A stretch of DNA of 64,000 nucleotides from contig NZ_BDBS01000002.1 in the NCBI RefSeq assembly GCF_001613105.1, positions 434,001 through 498,000 on the forward strand, given 5' to 3'. The stretch comes from Nocardia pseudobrasiliensis NBRC 108224 (lineage in GTDB: Bacteria > Actinomycetota > Actinomycetes > Mycobacteriales > Mycobacteriaceae). Position 1 is the first letter of the stretch, and each line of letters begins with the position of its first letter. The translations under genes were made by a program, and so were the position numbers. Of the stretch, positions 7,134 to 17,884 are shown one piece after another. The notes below the pieces were generated by a model. It saw only the letters and a program-made list of their open reading frames with translations, was not told the DNA's origin and did no database searches.

Positions 7134-8834
7134 CTAGCTCGCGACGTTCAGGACGGGCATCTTGACCGCCTTGACCGCGTTGGCGACCTGGGTGCAATCG
7201 GCCGCGGTCGTGCCCGCGACGCCGTTCTGCACATTGGTCCGGCACGCCGAATTCAAGGCGCTGCCCAGCGAGCTGTAGGTGGCGTTGGACGTCAGCATGG
7301 TCTGCGTGGTCCAGTACAGCGCCGCGGTCTTCTCGATTCCGATGCCGCTGACGGTGACGCCGTTGAGGCTGCCGCCGTCGACCATGAGCTCGTCGGCCTT
7401 GTTGCCGACGCCGCTGTTGGTGTGGACGCCGCCCTGGTCACCGCTGCCGGTGTACCAGTAGGTCCCGCGGTAGGTGTCGGGCTGACGATGCGATTTGGGG
7501 TCCTTCATATCCCGGATGACGCCGAGGGAGCTGCAGACGCCGAGCTTCCACCGGTTGGCCGGGGTGTTGCAGCTGTTGGCGGTGTCGGTGAGGAATACGA
7601 ACTCACCGAAGATATCCGACATCGACTCGTTGATCGCGCCGGATTCGTTGCGGTACACCAGACCGTTGACGTTCTGGGTCACACCGTGGGTGAGCTCGTG
7701 GCCGGTGATGTCCTCGGTGGTGACGCCGTCGCCGTAGGCCATGTGGTCGTTGTTCCAGAACGCGTTGGCGTACGGGCATGCCGACAGATCGCAGATCCGG
7801 ACGGTGGCCCGCAGGGCCTTGCCATTGCCGTCGCCGGTGTCGTTGCCGATGTATTCGGTCAGATTGCCCGGCAGCTGAGTGTATTTGGTGTAGAAGCCCT
7901 CGGTATTGCCGAAGTAGTCGTAGACGCGATCGACGTCCTGGACGCCGGTCGGGGGCTGCCCCTCGGTGCGGACGGCCTGGAATCCGTCGGAGGTGCCGCA
8001 CTGGGTGGGATCGTACGGGCTGTTCAGATCCAGCTGCTGATCCTGCGCGTCACAGATCACCCGGTTGAGATGCTTTGCGTCGCTCCAGCTGTCGAGCACC
8101 TTGGCGGTGTTGTTCGCGTCGACGAACACGACCCAGCGGCCGGGTTCGTTCTTGGCGTCACCCTTGCCGTCGCCCTTGACATCGACCTTGAACGCGGGCA
8201 CCGCGACGCTCTTACCGTCCGGGACCGCGGCCAGCTTCGGGTCGTACCAGTAGGCCTTGACCCCGTCGACGGCGAGTTTGTCCAGCGGGGACTTGGTCTG
8301 ATCGGCGATGGCCTTCAGCGCGGTGGTCGAAACCTCTTGCGACGGTTTGGTGGTGGCGAACTTCCCCTGCGACTTCTGCGTCAGCGAGCCGGTCGCCGCG
8401 AGCAGCGAACCGTCCTTGTTCAGCGATTGCGATACCGATGCGCCGAATACCGGAACCGAGTCGATCTCCTGACGCAGCCGCACGGTCGAACCCTTGCCCA
8501 CCGGAAGCACCTGGTCGACAACGAGTTTGCCGACGGCCTCGCCGGTGAAGACCTGCTCCACGCCCCGGGTATGGGCCTGGGCGGCCTGTGGCGCGCCCTG
8601 CGGGGTGCCCGACGGTACCGGTAGGGGTTGCTGTGGCACCACCTGGCGAACCGTGCCCTGCGGATCCTTCAGGATCTGCTTGGGCGCCTTGACCAGATCG
8701 GAGCTGCCGGACGGTGGTTGCGGCGCCGACGGCGGCTCACCGTAGGCTCCCGTGGTGGAGGCGAATATCGTTGTGGCCAAGGTCATTATCGACAGGGCGG
8801 CGTACCGGGTCGCCCGTTTGCGTGTTGCTCTCAT
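7134..8834 (-). CDS. Secreted M4-family (thermolysin-like) zinc metalloprotease, copy 2
   Basis: The 566-residue paralogue of the preceding protease has a signal peptide (about 1-30), an FTP/PepSY-like propeptide and an M4 domain with HELTH at about 379-383, Glu403 in NESMSD and the GGVHTNSG histidine. The catalytic domain is nearly identical to copy 1, while the propeptide and the stretch around residues 220-300 differ most. This fits a tandem duplication followed by propeptide divergence. Each copy has its own hairpin terminator and the same upstream element, so they are probably separate transcripts. ATG 8864 and GTG 8852 are alternative starts. Confidence 0.92.
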   Translation of the reverse strand: MRATRKRATRYAALSIMTLATTIFASTTGAYGEPPSAPQPPSGSSDLVKAPKQILKDPQGTVRQVVPQQPLPVPSGTPQGAPQAAQAHTRGVEQVFTGEAVGKLVVDQVLPVGKGSTVRLRQEIDSVPVFGASVSQSLNKDGSLLAATGSLTQKSQGKFATTKPSQEVSTTALKAIADQTKSPLDKLAVDGVKAYWYDPKLAAVPDGKSVAVPAFKVDVKGDGKGDAKNEPGRWVVFVDANNTAKVLDSWSDAKHLNRVICDAQDQQLDLNSPYDPTQCGTSDGFQAVRTEGQPPTGVQDVDRVYDYFGNTEGFYTKYTQLPGNLTEYIGNDTGDGNGKALRATVRICDLSACPYANAFWNNDHMAYGDGVTTEDITGHELTHGVTQNVNGLVYRNESGAINESMSDIFGEFVFLTDTANSCNTPANRWKLGVCSSLGVIRDMKDPKSHRQPDTYRGTYWYTGSGDQGGVHTNSGVGNKADELMVDGGSLNGVTVSGIGIEKTAALYWTTQTMLTSNATYSSLGSALNSACRTNVQNGVAGTTAADCTQVANAVKAVKMPVLNVAS

Positions 8835-8881
8835 GCTTCTAGATGGAAACACGGCGGTCTGCACATGATGAGCGAAACAAA

Positions 8882-8893
8882 TTGCGCTACATC
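8882..8893 (-). promoter_or_regulatory. Element shared upstream of both M4 protease genes (copy 2)
   Basis: TTGCGCTACATC (plus strand) lies 59 bases from the ATG at 8834, the same distance and nearly the same sequence as the element at 6813-6824. The remainder of 8894-9149 shows no other feature. Confidence 0.4.
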
Positions 8894-9047
8894 ACCGTTT
8901 GCGTCGCGGCGGCGTGGTTATGGTCTGATGCAAAGACTCTCGAGTCCGTTTCGGGGCAGTGGTACGGAGAGTCGGTCATTGCGTCGTACTCGCAGATGTG
9001 CTGACCCGACGCGCCGGAAGGCGAGCGGCTACGGCATCGAAAAGTAG

Positions 9048-11759
<2,712 letters not shown>

Positions 11760-11813
11760 GTCCTACGGTCGCTGAGGATTTATCGGTTCACAGGTTCGGA
11801 TGGAGTGGTGAGT

Positions 11814-12314
11814 GTGGGTGCGGCGGACTTCGAGATACGGCTGGCGCGGCCGGAGGAGTACGAGGCGGTGGGTGCGCTCACACTCGACGTCTACGTCGGT
11901 GAGGGTTATATAGATCCCGAAAGTCCCTATGTCGCGGAGCTTTCCGATACCGAGACCCGCGCCGCGGTGGTCGATGTTCTGGTGGCGGTGCGTGCCGGTG
12001 ATGTGCTCGGCTCGTTGACGGTCGCGCGGCCTGGCACGTCGTACGCGGCCGTCGCGCGCGAACGCGAGCTCGAATTCCGCATGCTCGCCGTCGGTAAGCG
12101 GGCGCGCGGACTCGGCGTGGGAACCGCCCTGGTGCGCGAGGTGATCGAGATCGGCCGCGCCGAGGGCTTCGAGGCGATCGTGCTGACCACCATGGCGCCG
12201 ATGGCCGATGCCCGGCGGATCTATGAACGGCTCGGCTTCGTCCATGTGCCCGAACGGGATTGGTCGCCACGGCCCGGAGTTCCGGTGCTGCCCGTGATGC
12301 GCTACGGGCTGTGA
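11814..12314 (+). CDS. GNAT-family N-acetyltransferase
   Basis: The 166-residue protein has the GNAT core: FEIRLARPEEYEAVGALT at the N-terminus, LEFRMLAVGKRARGLGVGTALV as the acetyl-CoA pyrophosphate-binding motif A (R/Q-x-x-G-x-G/A), and ARRIYERLGF as motif B. The acceptor cannot be told from sequence. It follows ligA by about 54 bp in the same direction. GGAG at 11802-11805 favours GTG 11814; GTG 11805 and 11808 also lie in frame. Confidence 0.88.
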   Translation: MGAADFEIRLARPEEYEAVGALTLDVYVGEGYIDPESPYVAELSDTETRAAVVDVLVAVRAGDVLGSLTVARPGTSYAAVARERELEFRMLAVGKRARGLGVGTALVREVIEIGRAEGFEAIVLTTMAPMADARRIYERLGFVHVPERDWSPRPGVPVLPVMRYGL

Positions 12315-12321
12315 CGTGGCG

Positions 12322-12972
12322 TCAGGTGAGAACCGTGGCCACTATTCCCGACAGGTAGCCCAGGCGCGCGACCTCCGACGGGCGGAAATCCGGTCCGCCC
12401 GGGCGGCCGAGCAGCAGCACTTTACCGGTGTTGCCGAGCGGCGCGGCGGCCAGTTTGGTGTCCATATCCTTCCAGATCTGGGGCACCCAGTCGGCCTCCG
12501 GATCGAGGATCGCGGGCTTTTCGAGCGGCATCCAGGGAGCCGAACCCGCTTGTGTCTCAGGCGCACTCGGGCTGCCCACCACGCGGTGCGCGCCCTGCGG
12601 GCCCATATCGATGATCGTGCTCCAGCCGACGCGCAGCACCCTCGGCACGCCGTCGACGAGCACCTGTAATCGGTCGTCGCGCGCGCTGGCCACCTGGTCG
12701 ATCAGTTCGAGTTCACGATGGGTGTCGAGCATCCCGGAATAGGGACGTAGCGAATCCACCCGGACGTCGGCCAGCGATTCGGCCGCGGTGATCAGCGTAT
12801 CCGGCAGCGCGCCCGGTGGGACCTCCACCACCAGATCGTCGATCGCATAGCCGGCGCCGCGTTCGACCACATCCAGCGAGAGGATGTCGGCGCCGACGGA
12901 GCCCAGCGCGAGTGCCAGTGAACCGAGACTTCCTGGGCGATCCGGAAGTTGCACGCGAAGCAGAAATGACAC
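12322..12972 (-). CDS. ACT-domain amino-acid-binding protein (Rv3013-type)
   Basis: The 216-residue protein begins with an ACT domain (LLRVQLPDRPGSLGSLALALG, VGADILSLDVVERG). Its C-terminal half shows GF-type features, with HRVVGSPSAPE and KVLLLGRPGGPDFRPSEVARLGYL. ACT domains bind amino acids, so it may be a regulator, but no enzymatic domain is attached. The position between ligA and gatC matches M. tuberculosis Rv3013, which has nearly the same length. The start is GTG 12972, preceded by AGGAAGG at 2-4 bases. It converges on the GNAT gene with a 7-bp gap. Confidence 0.85.
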   Translation of the reverse strand: MSFLLRVQLPDRPGSLGSLALALGSVGADILSLDVVERGAGYAIDDLVVEVPPGALPDTLITAAESLADVRVDSLRPYSGMLDTHRELELIDQVASARDDRLQVLVDGVPRVLRVGWSTIIDMGPQGAHRVVGSPSAPETQAGSAPWMPLEKPAILDPEADWVPQIWKDMDTKLAAAPLGNTGKVLLLGRPGGPDFRPSEVARLGYLSGIVATVLT

Positions 12973-13439
12973 GTGCCTTCCTTTCTTTCCTGTGCGACCG
13001 AGACTCTCGGACGGGTACCCGAGTCTCGCGATACTTACACCCGCGATTGGCCCATCGACCGGCCATTCGCGGCGACCATTGGTCATTGTCGGCCGAACCG
13101 GCCGGATCGTGCCAGTGGAAGCCAGCGGACATCGACCTGTCAAGTCGTGGCCCCGCGCGTTCGGCCCACCCGACCACCACGACCCCGGTACCCTACCCGC
13201 CCCCACGATTATGGCCGCCCCACTCCATGATTCGGCCCCGAACCCACGTGATCCAGGTCATCACCTTCCCTCGCGATCCGGCGCTGCCTTCCCTCGCGAT
13301 GGGGACTGCCTCGCGCTCATGTTCCCTGCCTGCCTTCCCCCGCGATCCCGGCGCGTATTCCCCGGGATAGGCTGTATTCCGTCTCGCCCGGCGCCCCGGG
13401 CGAATCGTTTGCTCGATCCTGCCGAAAGGGGTTCCCGCG
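12973..13439. other. Intergenic region between the ACT gene and gatC
   Basis: These 467 bases separate two divergent genes. No convincing coding frame is present. The only structure seen is a set of three imperfect copies of a TTCCCTCGCGATC-like unit, annotated separately. Promoters for both flanking genes must lie here, but I could not pick them with confidence. Confidence 0.5.
13264..13350. repeat. Three imperfect direct repeats upstream of gatC
   Basis: CCTTCCCTCGCGATCCGGCG, GCCTTCCCTCGCGATGGGG and GCCTTCCCCCGCGATCCCGG occur in a row with uneven spacing (about 21 and 42 bases between copies). They could be degenerate tandem duplication or regulator sites for gatCA; nothing else distinguishes them. 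Confidence 0.45.
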
Positions 13440-13736
13440 GTGCCCGCCATCTCCCGCGACGAGGTCGCTCACCTCGCCCGGTTGTCCCGGCTCGCCCTGA
13501 CCGAGGAAGAACTCGACCGCTACGCCGGCCAGTTGGATTCCATCCTCAGCCACGTGCAGGTCATCTCGCAGGTCGCCGCCGATGTTCCGGCCACCGCCTC
13601 GCCGAATCCGACCGTGAACGTGACCCGCCCGGACGAGGTCGACGACTGCCTGACGCCCGAACAGGCGCTGTCGGGCGCGCCGGCGGTCGAGGAACAGCGG
13701 TTCGTGGTTCCACAGATTCTGGGAGAGGGCGAATGA
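13440..13736 (+). CDS. gatC: Asp-tRNA(Asn)/Glu-tRNA(Gln) amidotransferase subunit C
   Basis: The 98-residue subunit matches the GatC family: [23 protein letters not shown], the central [12 protein letters not shown] helix and the C-terminal PVALE-like stretch ending FVVPQIL. GatC wraps between GatA and GatB and stabilises the complex that converts misacylated Glu-tRNA(Gln) and Asp-tRNA(Asn). GTG 13440 is the start. gatA follows after a 70-bp gap that contains an unusual inverted repeat. Confidence 0.95.
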   Translation: MPAISRDEVAHLARLSRLALTEEELDRYAGQLDSILSHVQVISQVAADVPATASPNPTVNVTRPDEVDDCLTPEQALSGAPAVEEQRFVVPQILGEGE

Positions 13737-13793
13737 GTGGTCAGGGCCGTAAGCGGCAGCGGAGTGTAACCACGCAGGCCCCCACTCATTCGC
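13729..13793 (+). promoter_or_regulatory. Long inverted repeat between gatC and gatA
   Basis: GCGAATGAGTGG (13729-13740, spanning the gatC stop codon) is perfectly complementary to CCACTCATTCGC (13782-13793). The 12-bp stem closes a 41-base loop and ends 2 bases before the gatA ribosome site AGGAGG (13795-13800). In RNA this would place the gatA initiation region at the foot of a stem, suggesting an effect on gatA translation or on transcript stability. There is no T-tract, so a terminator is unlikely. Confidence 0.55.
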
Positions 13794-13806
13794 GAGGAGG
13801 CGCAGC

Positions 13807-15276
13807 ATGACCGAGGTCACCAAGCTGTCCGCGGCCGAGCTGGCGGAGAAGATCCACGCGCGCGAGATGTCCTCGGTGGAGGTCACCGAGGCGTTCCTGA
13901 ATCGCATCGCCGAGGTGGACGGCAATATCAACGCCTTCCTGCACGTCGCCGGTGACAAGGCCCGCGCGACGGCCGCCGAGGTGGACAAGGCCATCGCGGC
14001 CGGGACGGTCGCCTCGCCGCTGGCCGGAGTTCCGTTGGCGCTCAAGGACGTTTTCACCACCACGGATATGCCGACCACCTGCGGGTCGAAGATCCTCGAG
14101 GGTTGGGTGTCGCCCTATGACGCGACCCTGACCACGAAGCTGCGCGCCGCGGGCATTCCGATTCTCGGCAAGACCAATATGGACGAGTTCGCCATGGGCT
14201 CGTCGACGGAGAACTCCGCCTACGGTCCGACGCGCAATCCCTGGGATACCGAACGGATTCCGGGTGGTTCGGGCGGCGGTTCGTCGGCCGCGCTGGCCTC
14301 GGGTCAGGCTCCGCTGGCGATCGGCACCGACACCGGCGGCTCGATCCGCCAGCCCGCCGCGATGACCGGCACCGTCGGCACCAAGCCCACCTACGGCACG
14401 GTCTCGCGCTACGGCCTGGTCGCCTGCGCGTCCTCATTGGATCAGGGCGGCCCGTGCGGGCGCACGGTGCTCGATACCGCGTTGCTGCACGAGGTCATCG
14501 CCGGATATGACCCGCGGGATTCGACCTCGCGCAATGTTCCGGTCGCGCCGGTCGTCGAGGCGGCGCGCCAGGGTGCGCAGGGTGATCTGCGGGGCGTGAA
14601 AGTCGGTGTGGTGAAGGAACTTCACTCCGACAGCTATCAGCCCGGCGTCATCGCCTCCTTCGACGCGGCGGTCGCGGTGTTGAAGGATCTGGGCGCCGAT
14701 GTGATCGAGGTGTCGTGCCCGCACTTCGAGTACGCGCTGCCGTCCTACTATCTGATCCTGCCGAGTGAGGTGTCGTCCAACCTCGCCCGCTTCGACGCCA
14801 TGCGCTACGGCCTGCGCGTCGGTGACGACGGCACGCACAGCGCCGAACAGGTCATGGCCGCCACCCGCGAGGCCGGATTCGGCCCGGAGGTCAAGCGCCG
14901 CATCATGATCGGCACCTACGCGCTGTCGGCCGGCTACTACGACGCCTACTACGGCAAGGCCCTCCAGGTCCGGACGCTGATCGCGCAGGACTTCGACAGG
15001 GCCTACGAGCAGGTCGACGTGCTGGTCTCCCCGACCAGCCCGTTCACCGCTTGGAAGCTCGGCGAGAAGGTCGACGATCCGCTGTCGATGTATCTGTCGG
15101 ATCTGTGCACGCTGCCGACCAATCTGGCCGGGTACTGCGGTATGTCCGTTCCCTCGGGCCTGAGTCAGGACGACAATCTTCCCGTCGGCCTACAGATCAT
15201 GGCCCCGGCGCTGGCTGATGATCGGCTGTATCGAGTGGGCGCGGCATATGAGGCCGCGCGGGGGCCGATCGCTTAG
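13807..15276 (+). CDS. gatA: Asp-tRNA(Asn)/Glu-tRNA(Gln) amidotransferase subunit A
   Basis: This 489-residue amidase subunit releases ammonia from glutamine for tRNA amidation. The amidase Ser-cisSer-Lys triad is present: Lys80 (LALKDVF), Ser155 in the GGSGGGSS loop and the nucleophile Ser179 in [18 protein letters not shown] 6 bases before ATG 13807 is a strong ribosome site. It lies downstream of gatC in the same direction; gatB is 22 kb away on the same strand, beyond pfkA, as in mycobacteria but with much more DNA inserted. Confidence 0.96.
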   Translation: MTEVTKLSAAELAEKIHAREMSSVEVTEAFLNRIAEVDGNINAFLHVAGDKARATAAEVDKAIAAGTVASPLAGVPLALKDVFTTTDMPTTCGSKILEGWVSPYDATLTTKLRAAGIPILGKTNMDEFAMGSSTENSAYGPTRNPWDTERIPGGSGGGSSAALASGQAPLAIGTDTGGSIRQPAAMTGTVGTKPTYGTVSRYGLVACASSLDQGGPCGRTVLDTALLHEVIAGYDPRDSTSRNVPVAPVVEAARQGAQGDLRGVKVGVVKELHSDSYQPGVIASFDAAVAVLKDLGADVIEVSCPHFEYALPSYYLILPSEVSSNLARFDAMRYGLRVGDDGTHSAEQVMAATREAGFGPEVKRRIMIGTYALSAGYYDAYYGKALQVRTLIAQDFDRAYEQVDVLVSPTSPFTAWKLGEKVDDPLSMYLSDLCTLPTNLAGYCGMSVPSGLSQDDNLPVGLQIMAPALADDRLYRVGAAYEAARGPIA

Positions 15277-15294
15277 TCCCGCAGTGGGATCCCT

Positions 15295-15316
15295 GCACGG
15301 CCCTGGCGGGCCGTGC
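15295..15316 (+). terminator. Terminator-like hairpin after gatA
   Basis: GCACGGCCC and GGGCCGTGC form a perfect 9-bp stem with a TGGC loop, starting 19 bases past the gatA stop. No T-run follows. The right arm is also the start of a tandem repeat. Confidence 0.5.
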
Positions 15317-15369
15317 GGGGAAATCGGTGGGGCGGTGCGGGCCGTGCGGGGAAATCGGTGGGGTAGTGC
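15308..15369. repeat. Two tandem copies of a 31-bp unit
   Basis: Copies at 15308-15338 and 15339-15369 begin GGGCCGTGCGGGGAAATCGG and differ at only two bases near the end (GGGC versus GGGT region). They lie in the gene-free stretch 15277-15642 and follow directly from the hairpin, so the right arm of the hairpin was probably duplicated. Confidence 0.7.
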
Positions 15370-15551
15370 GGGTCGATCGTCGCCGGATCGCCGGGTGCGC
15401 CGAAACCGGCCGAGGTCATTCGGGGCGGCGTGAAAAGCGCTGTGCGCCTGAGCGTTTCTCAGGGCATGCCGAATCGTTGGTCCAGAATCGTGCCGACGAT
15501 CATGTATTCGATAGTGGAGTAGGCGAATCGGTCGGGCGGGGGAGGATCGTT

Positions 15552-15583
15552 CGTGCCGTCGTGCCGTCGTGCCGTCGTGCCGT
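15552..15583. repeat. Four perfect tandem copies of the 8-mer CGTGCCGT
   Basis: An uninterrupted microsatellite of four CGTGCCGT units followed by a partial copy. It lies in the non-coding stretch 15277-15642 downstream of the MarR gene. Such tracts vary in copy number through replication slippage. Confidence 0.75.
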
Positions 15584-15642
15584 CGTGGCTCGGACCGCGA
15601 CCGGATCGTGAGCCGGAAACATAAGGGGCGGAACAGCTCTCG

Positions 15643-16074
15643 TCAGGGTCTGGGCCAGGGGCGACCGTCGAGACGTTCGATATCGGTATTGAGGCGTTCG
15701 AGGTAGCCCGCGAAGGCGGCGACATCCTCGGGGGACCAGTCGCGCATGACCCGTTCCAGGCCTTCGATATTCGCGGTGCGTTCCTCGTCGAGGCGTTGCT
15801 CGCCGTGCGGGGTGATGCGGAACTTGCGGGCCATACCGCCCTGCGGGTCGGGGATGCGCTCGACGAGGTCGGCGCGCAGCAGGGCGGCGGTCTGGCGGTT
15901 GAGGGTGGAGACGTCCAGGCCGAAGGCCTCGCTGAGTTCGCCGAGGGACATCGGGCCGTCGATGGCCAGTCGGCTGAGCAGGATGTAGGCACTGCGATCC
16001 AGCCGCGTGCCGCCGCGACGATAGCGCTGGGCGATGCTGTAGCGACCGAGCAGCATGGTCTCGAATTCGACCAT
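15643..16074 (-). CDS. MarR-family transcriptional regulator
   Basis: This winged-HTH protein of 143 residues has the MarR arrangement: an N-terminal dimer helix (MLLGRYSIAQRY), LSRLAIDGPMSLGELSEAFGLDVSTLNRQTAALLRADLVER as HTH, and a wing with GGMARKFRITPHGEQRLDEE. It is divergent from an MFS exporter and probably represses it. ATG 16074 is used; the frame is open further upstream but no better start with a ribosome site was seen. A palindrome between the two genes is a candidate operator. Confidence 0.87.
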   Translation of the reverse strand: MVEFETMLLGRYSIAQRYRRGGTRLDRSAYILLSRLAIDGPMSLGELSEAFGLDVSTLNRQTAALLRADLVERIPDPQGGMARKFRITPHGEQRLDEERTANIEGLERVMRDWSPEDVAAFAGYLERLNTDIERLDGRPWPRP

Positions 16075-16215
16075 ATGAGTTGGCTTGATGTTCGGCTGGA
16101 TTTTGGCCTCCGCTTCGCGACGGCCGCGAACGGTCGTTCGTCGGGCTCGTTCCGGTGTGGTCGGGTGGTCCCTTGTTCGGATGAACCTTATGCGATATCT
16201 GTCACGGCATGGATA

Positions 16216-16246
16216 TGCATTATGCACGCTATGTGTATTGTGCACA
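16216..16246. promoter_or_regulatory. Candidate MarR operator between MarR and MFS genes
   Basis: TGCATTATGCA (16216-16226) is a perfect 5-bp inverted repeat around one base, and TGTGCACA (16239-16246) is a second palindrome; related TATG/TATTxTGCAC words repeat between them. The A+T-rich island stands out against its GC-rich surroundings and lies 30-60 bases before the MFS start, a usual MarR site. Confidence 0.5.
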
Positions 16247-16275
16247 TCATCGCTTCGACGGTTAGGGAGATTCGC

Positions 16276-17715
16276 GTGGACAGGGGTAGATCCGGGACCG
16301 GGATCGTCGGCGTGCTGGCGTTGGCCGGTATCACCGCGGCGGTCACGCAGACGTTGGTGGTGCCCCTGCTCGGTGAGTTGCCGCAGCTGTTGCATACCTC
16401 GGCGGCCAATGCGTCGTGGGTGGTCACGGCGACGCTGCTGGCGGGTGCGGTCACCACGCCGATGGCCGGGCGGCTGGGGGATCTGTACGGCAAGCGGCGG
16501 CTGTTGCTGATCTCGGCCGTGCCGTTGATCGTCGGGTCGGTGGTGTGCGCGCTGGCGGGTTCATTGCTGCCGATGCTCATCGGACGCGGGTTGCAGGGGA
16601 TGGGTATGGGCATCGTGCCGCTGGGGATCAGCGCGCTGCGTGATGTGCTGCCCGCTGAGCGGCTCGGGTCGTCGATCGCGCTGTTGAGCGCCTCGCTGGG
16701 TATCGGCGGCGCGCTCGGGCTGCCGATCGCGGCGGCGGTGGCGCAGCATTCGAACTGGCGGGTGCTGTTCTGGGCGACCGCGGTGCTGAGTGTGGCTGTG
16801 GCCGTGGCGATCTGGGCCGTTGTGCCGCCGACCGTGGTGGCGGCCAAGGGGAGATTCGATCCACTGGGAGCATTGGGGCTGGGCGTCGCGCTGGTGTGTT
16901 TGTTGCTCGGCGTGTCCAAGGGGGCCACATGGGGTTGGGGGAGCGCTTCGATCATCGGGCTGTTCGTGGCGGCCGTGGTGGTGGCTCTGGTGTGGGGCTG
17001 GTGGGAGCTGCGGTGCTCGGATCCGCTGGTCGATCTGCGCGTGACCGCCCGGCCGCAGGTGCTGCTGACCAATGCCGCCTCGCTGGCAACGGGTTTCGCG
17101 ATGTACTCCGCCTCGCTGATCCTGCCGCAGCTGCTGCAGTTGCCGACGATCACCGGATACGGCCTGGGGCAGTCGATGCTGGCGATGGGTCTGTGGATGG
17201 CACCCGGCGGTCTGGTGATGATGCTGGTCTCCCCGGTCGGCGCGCGCCTGTCGGCGGCGACCACCCCGAAGGTCACCCTCTCGGTCGGCGCGCTCGTCAT
17301 CGCCCTCGGCTACGGCGCCTCGGCCCTGCTCATGGGTTCCACCTGGGGCCTGCTCATCGCGGTCTGCATCATCAACGGCGGCGTCGGGCTGGCCTACGGC
17401 GCAATGCCCGCCCTCATCATGGGCGCGGTTCCCCTCTCGGAAACCGCTTCCGCCAACAGCTTCAACACCCTGATGCGCTCCATCGGCACGTCGGTCTCCG
17501 CCGCGGTGATCGGCGCGGTCCTCGCCCAGATGAGCACTTCCCTGGGCGGCCACAGCATCCCAACGGAAAGCGGCTTCCGCACCGGCTTGCTGATCGGCAG
17601 CGGCATCGCGGTGGTAGCCGCGCTGATCGCCACAACCATCCCGGTCCGCCGCGCGGTACCCGCGGTGGCCGACCAGAAAGACTCGCCGGAAGGCTTGGTG
17701 TCCGTGCGGGATTAG
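16276..17715 (+). CDS. MFS drug exporter, 14-helix DHA2 type
   Basis: The 479-residue integral membrane protein has the MFS motif A (GRLGDLYGKRRLLL, loop 2-3), a motif C-like region (GIGGALGLPIAAAVAQHSNWR) and about 14 predicted helices, ending in a short basic tail. DHA2 transporters export drugs or dyes by proton antiport; the substrate is not predictable. GGGAG at 16265-16269 lies 6 bases before GTG 16276, which fixes the start. It is divergent from MarR, its likely repressor, and is followed by a strong hairpin. Confidence 0.9.
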   Translation: MDRGRSGTGIVGVLALAGITAAVTQTLVVPLLGELPQLLHTSAANASWVVTATLLAGAVTTPMAGRLGDLYGKRRLLLISAVPLIVGSVVCALAGSLLPMLIGRGLQGMGMGIVPLGISALRDVLPAERLGSSIALLSASLGIGGALGLPIAAAVAQHSNWRVLFWATAVLSVAVAVAIWAVVPPTVVAAKGRFDPLGALGLGVALVCLLLGVSKGATWGWGSASIIGLFVAAVVVALVWGWWELRCSDPLVDLRVTARPQVLLTNAASLATGFAMYSASLILPQLLQLPTITGYGLGQSMLAMGLWMAPGGLVMMLVSPVGARLSAATTPKVTLSVGALVIALGYGASALLMGSTWGLLIAVCIINGGVGLAYGAMPALIMGAVPLSETASANSFNTLMRSIGTSVSAAVIGAVLAQMSTSLGGHSIPTESGFRTGLLIGSGIAVVAALIATTIPVRRAVPAVADQKDSPEGLVSVRD

Positions 17716-17721
17716 CCACGA

Positions 17722-17754
17722 CACTGGCCCCGGCGCTGCGCGCCGGGGCCAGTG
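17722..17754 (+). terminator. Strong hairpin after the MFS gene
   Basis: CACTGGCCCCGGCGC (17722-17736) and its perfect complement (17740-17754) form a 15-bp stem with a 3-base loop starting 7 bases after the MFS stop. It lacks a clear T-tract but sits between convergent genes and probably ends transcription. Confidence 0.6.
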
Positions 17755-17797
17755 ATGAAGTGGGCGCTGGTCCGGGATGAAGTGGGCGCTGGTCCGG
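17754..17797. repeat. Two perfect tandem copies of a 22-bp unit
   Basis: The unit begins GATGAAGTGGGCGCTGG and is repeated exactly at 17754-17775 and 17776-17797, with a degenerate third copy from 17798. It lies in the gap between the convergent MFS and hydrolase genes and encodes nothing. Confidence 0.75.
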
Positions 17798-17884
17798 GAT
17801 GGAGTCATCGCTGGCCAGGGGTGTGATGAGCGCTTAACGGAACGGCGTGGTGCTCTTGGTCTTTTCCTTCGCTCGGGCAAAGAC

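Noticed and set aside
15308..15369. 31-bp repeats as a CRISPR fragment
   Set aside because: The two copies are directly adjacent with no spacer and no cas genes are present.
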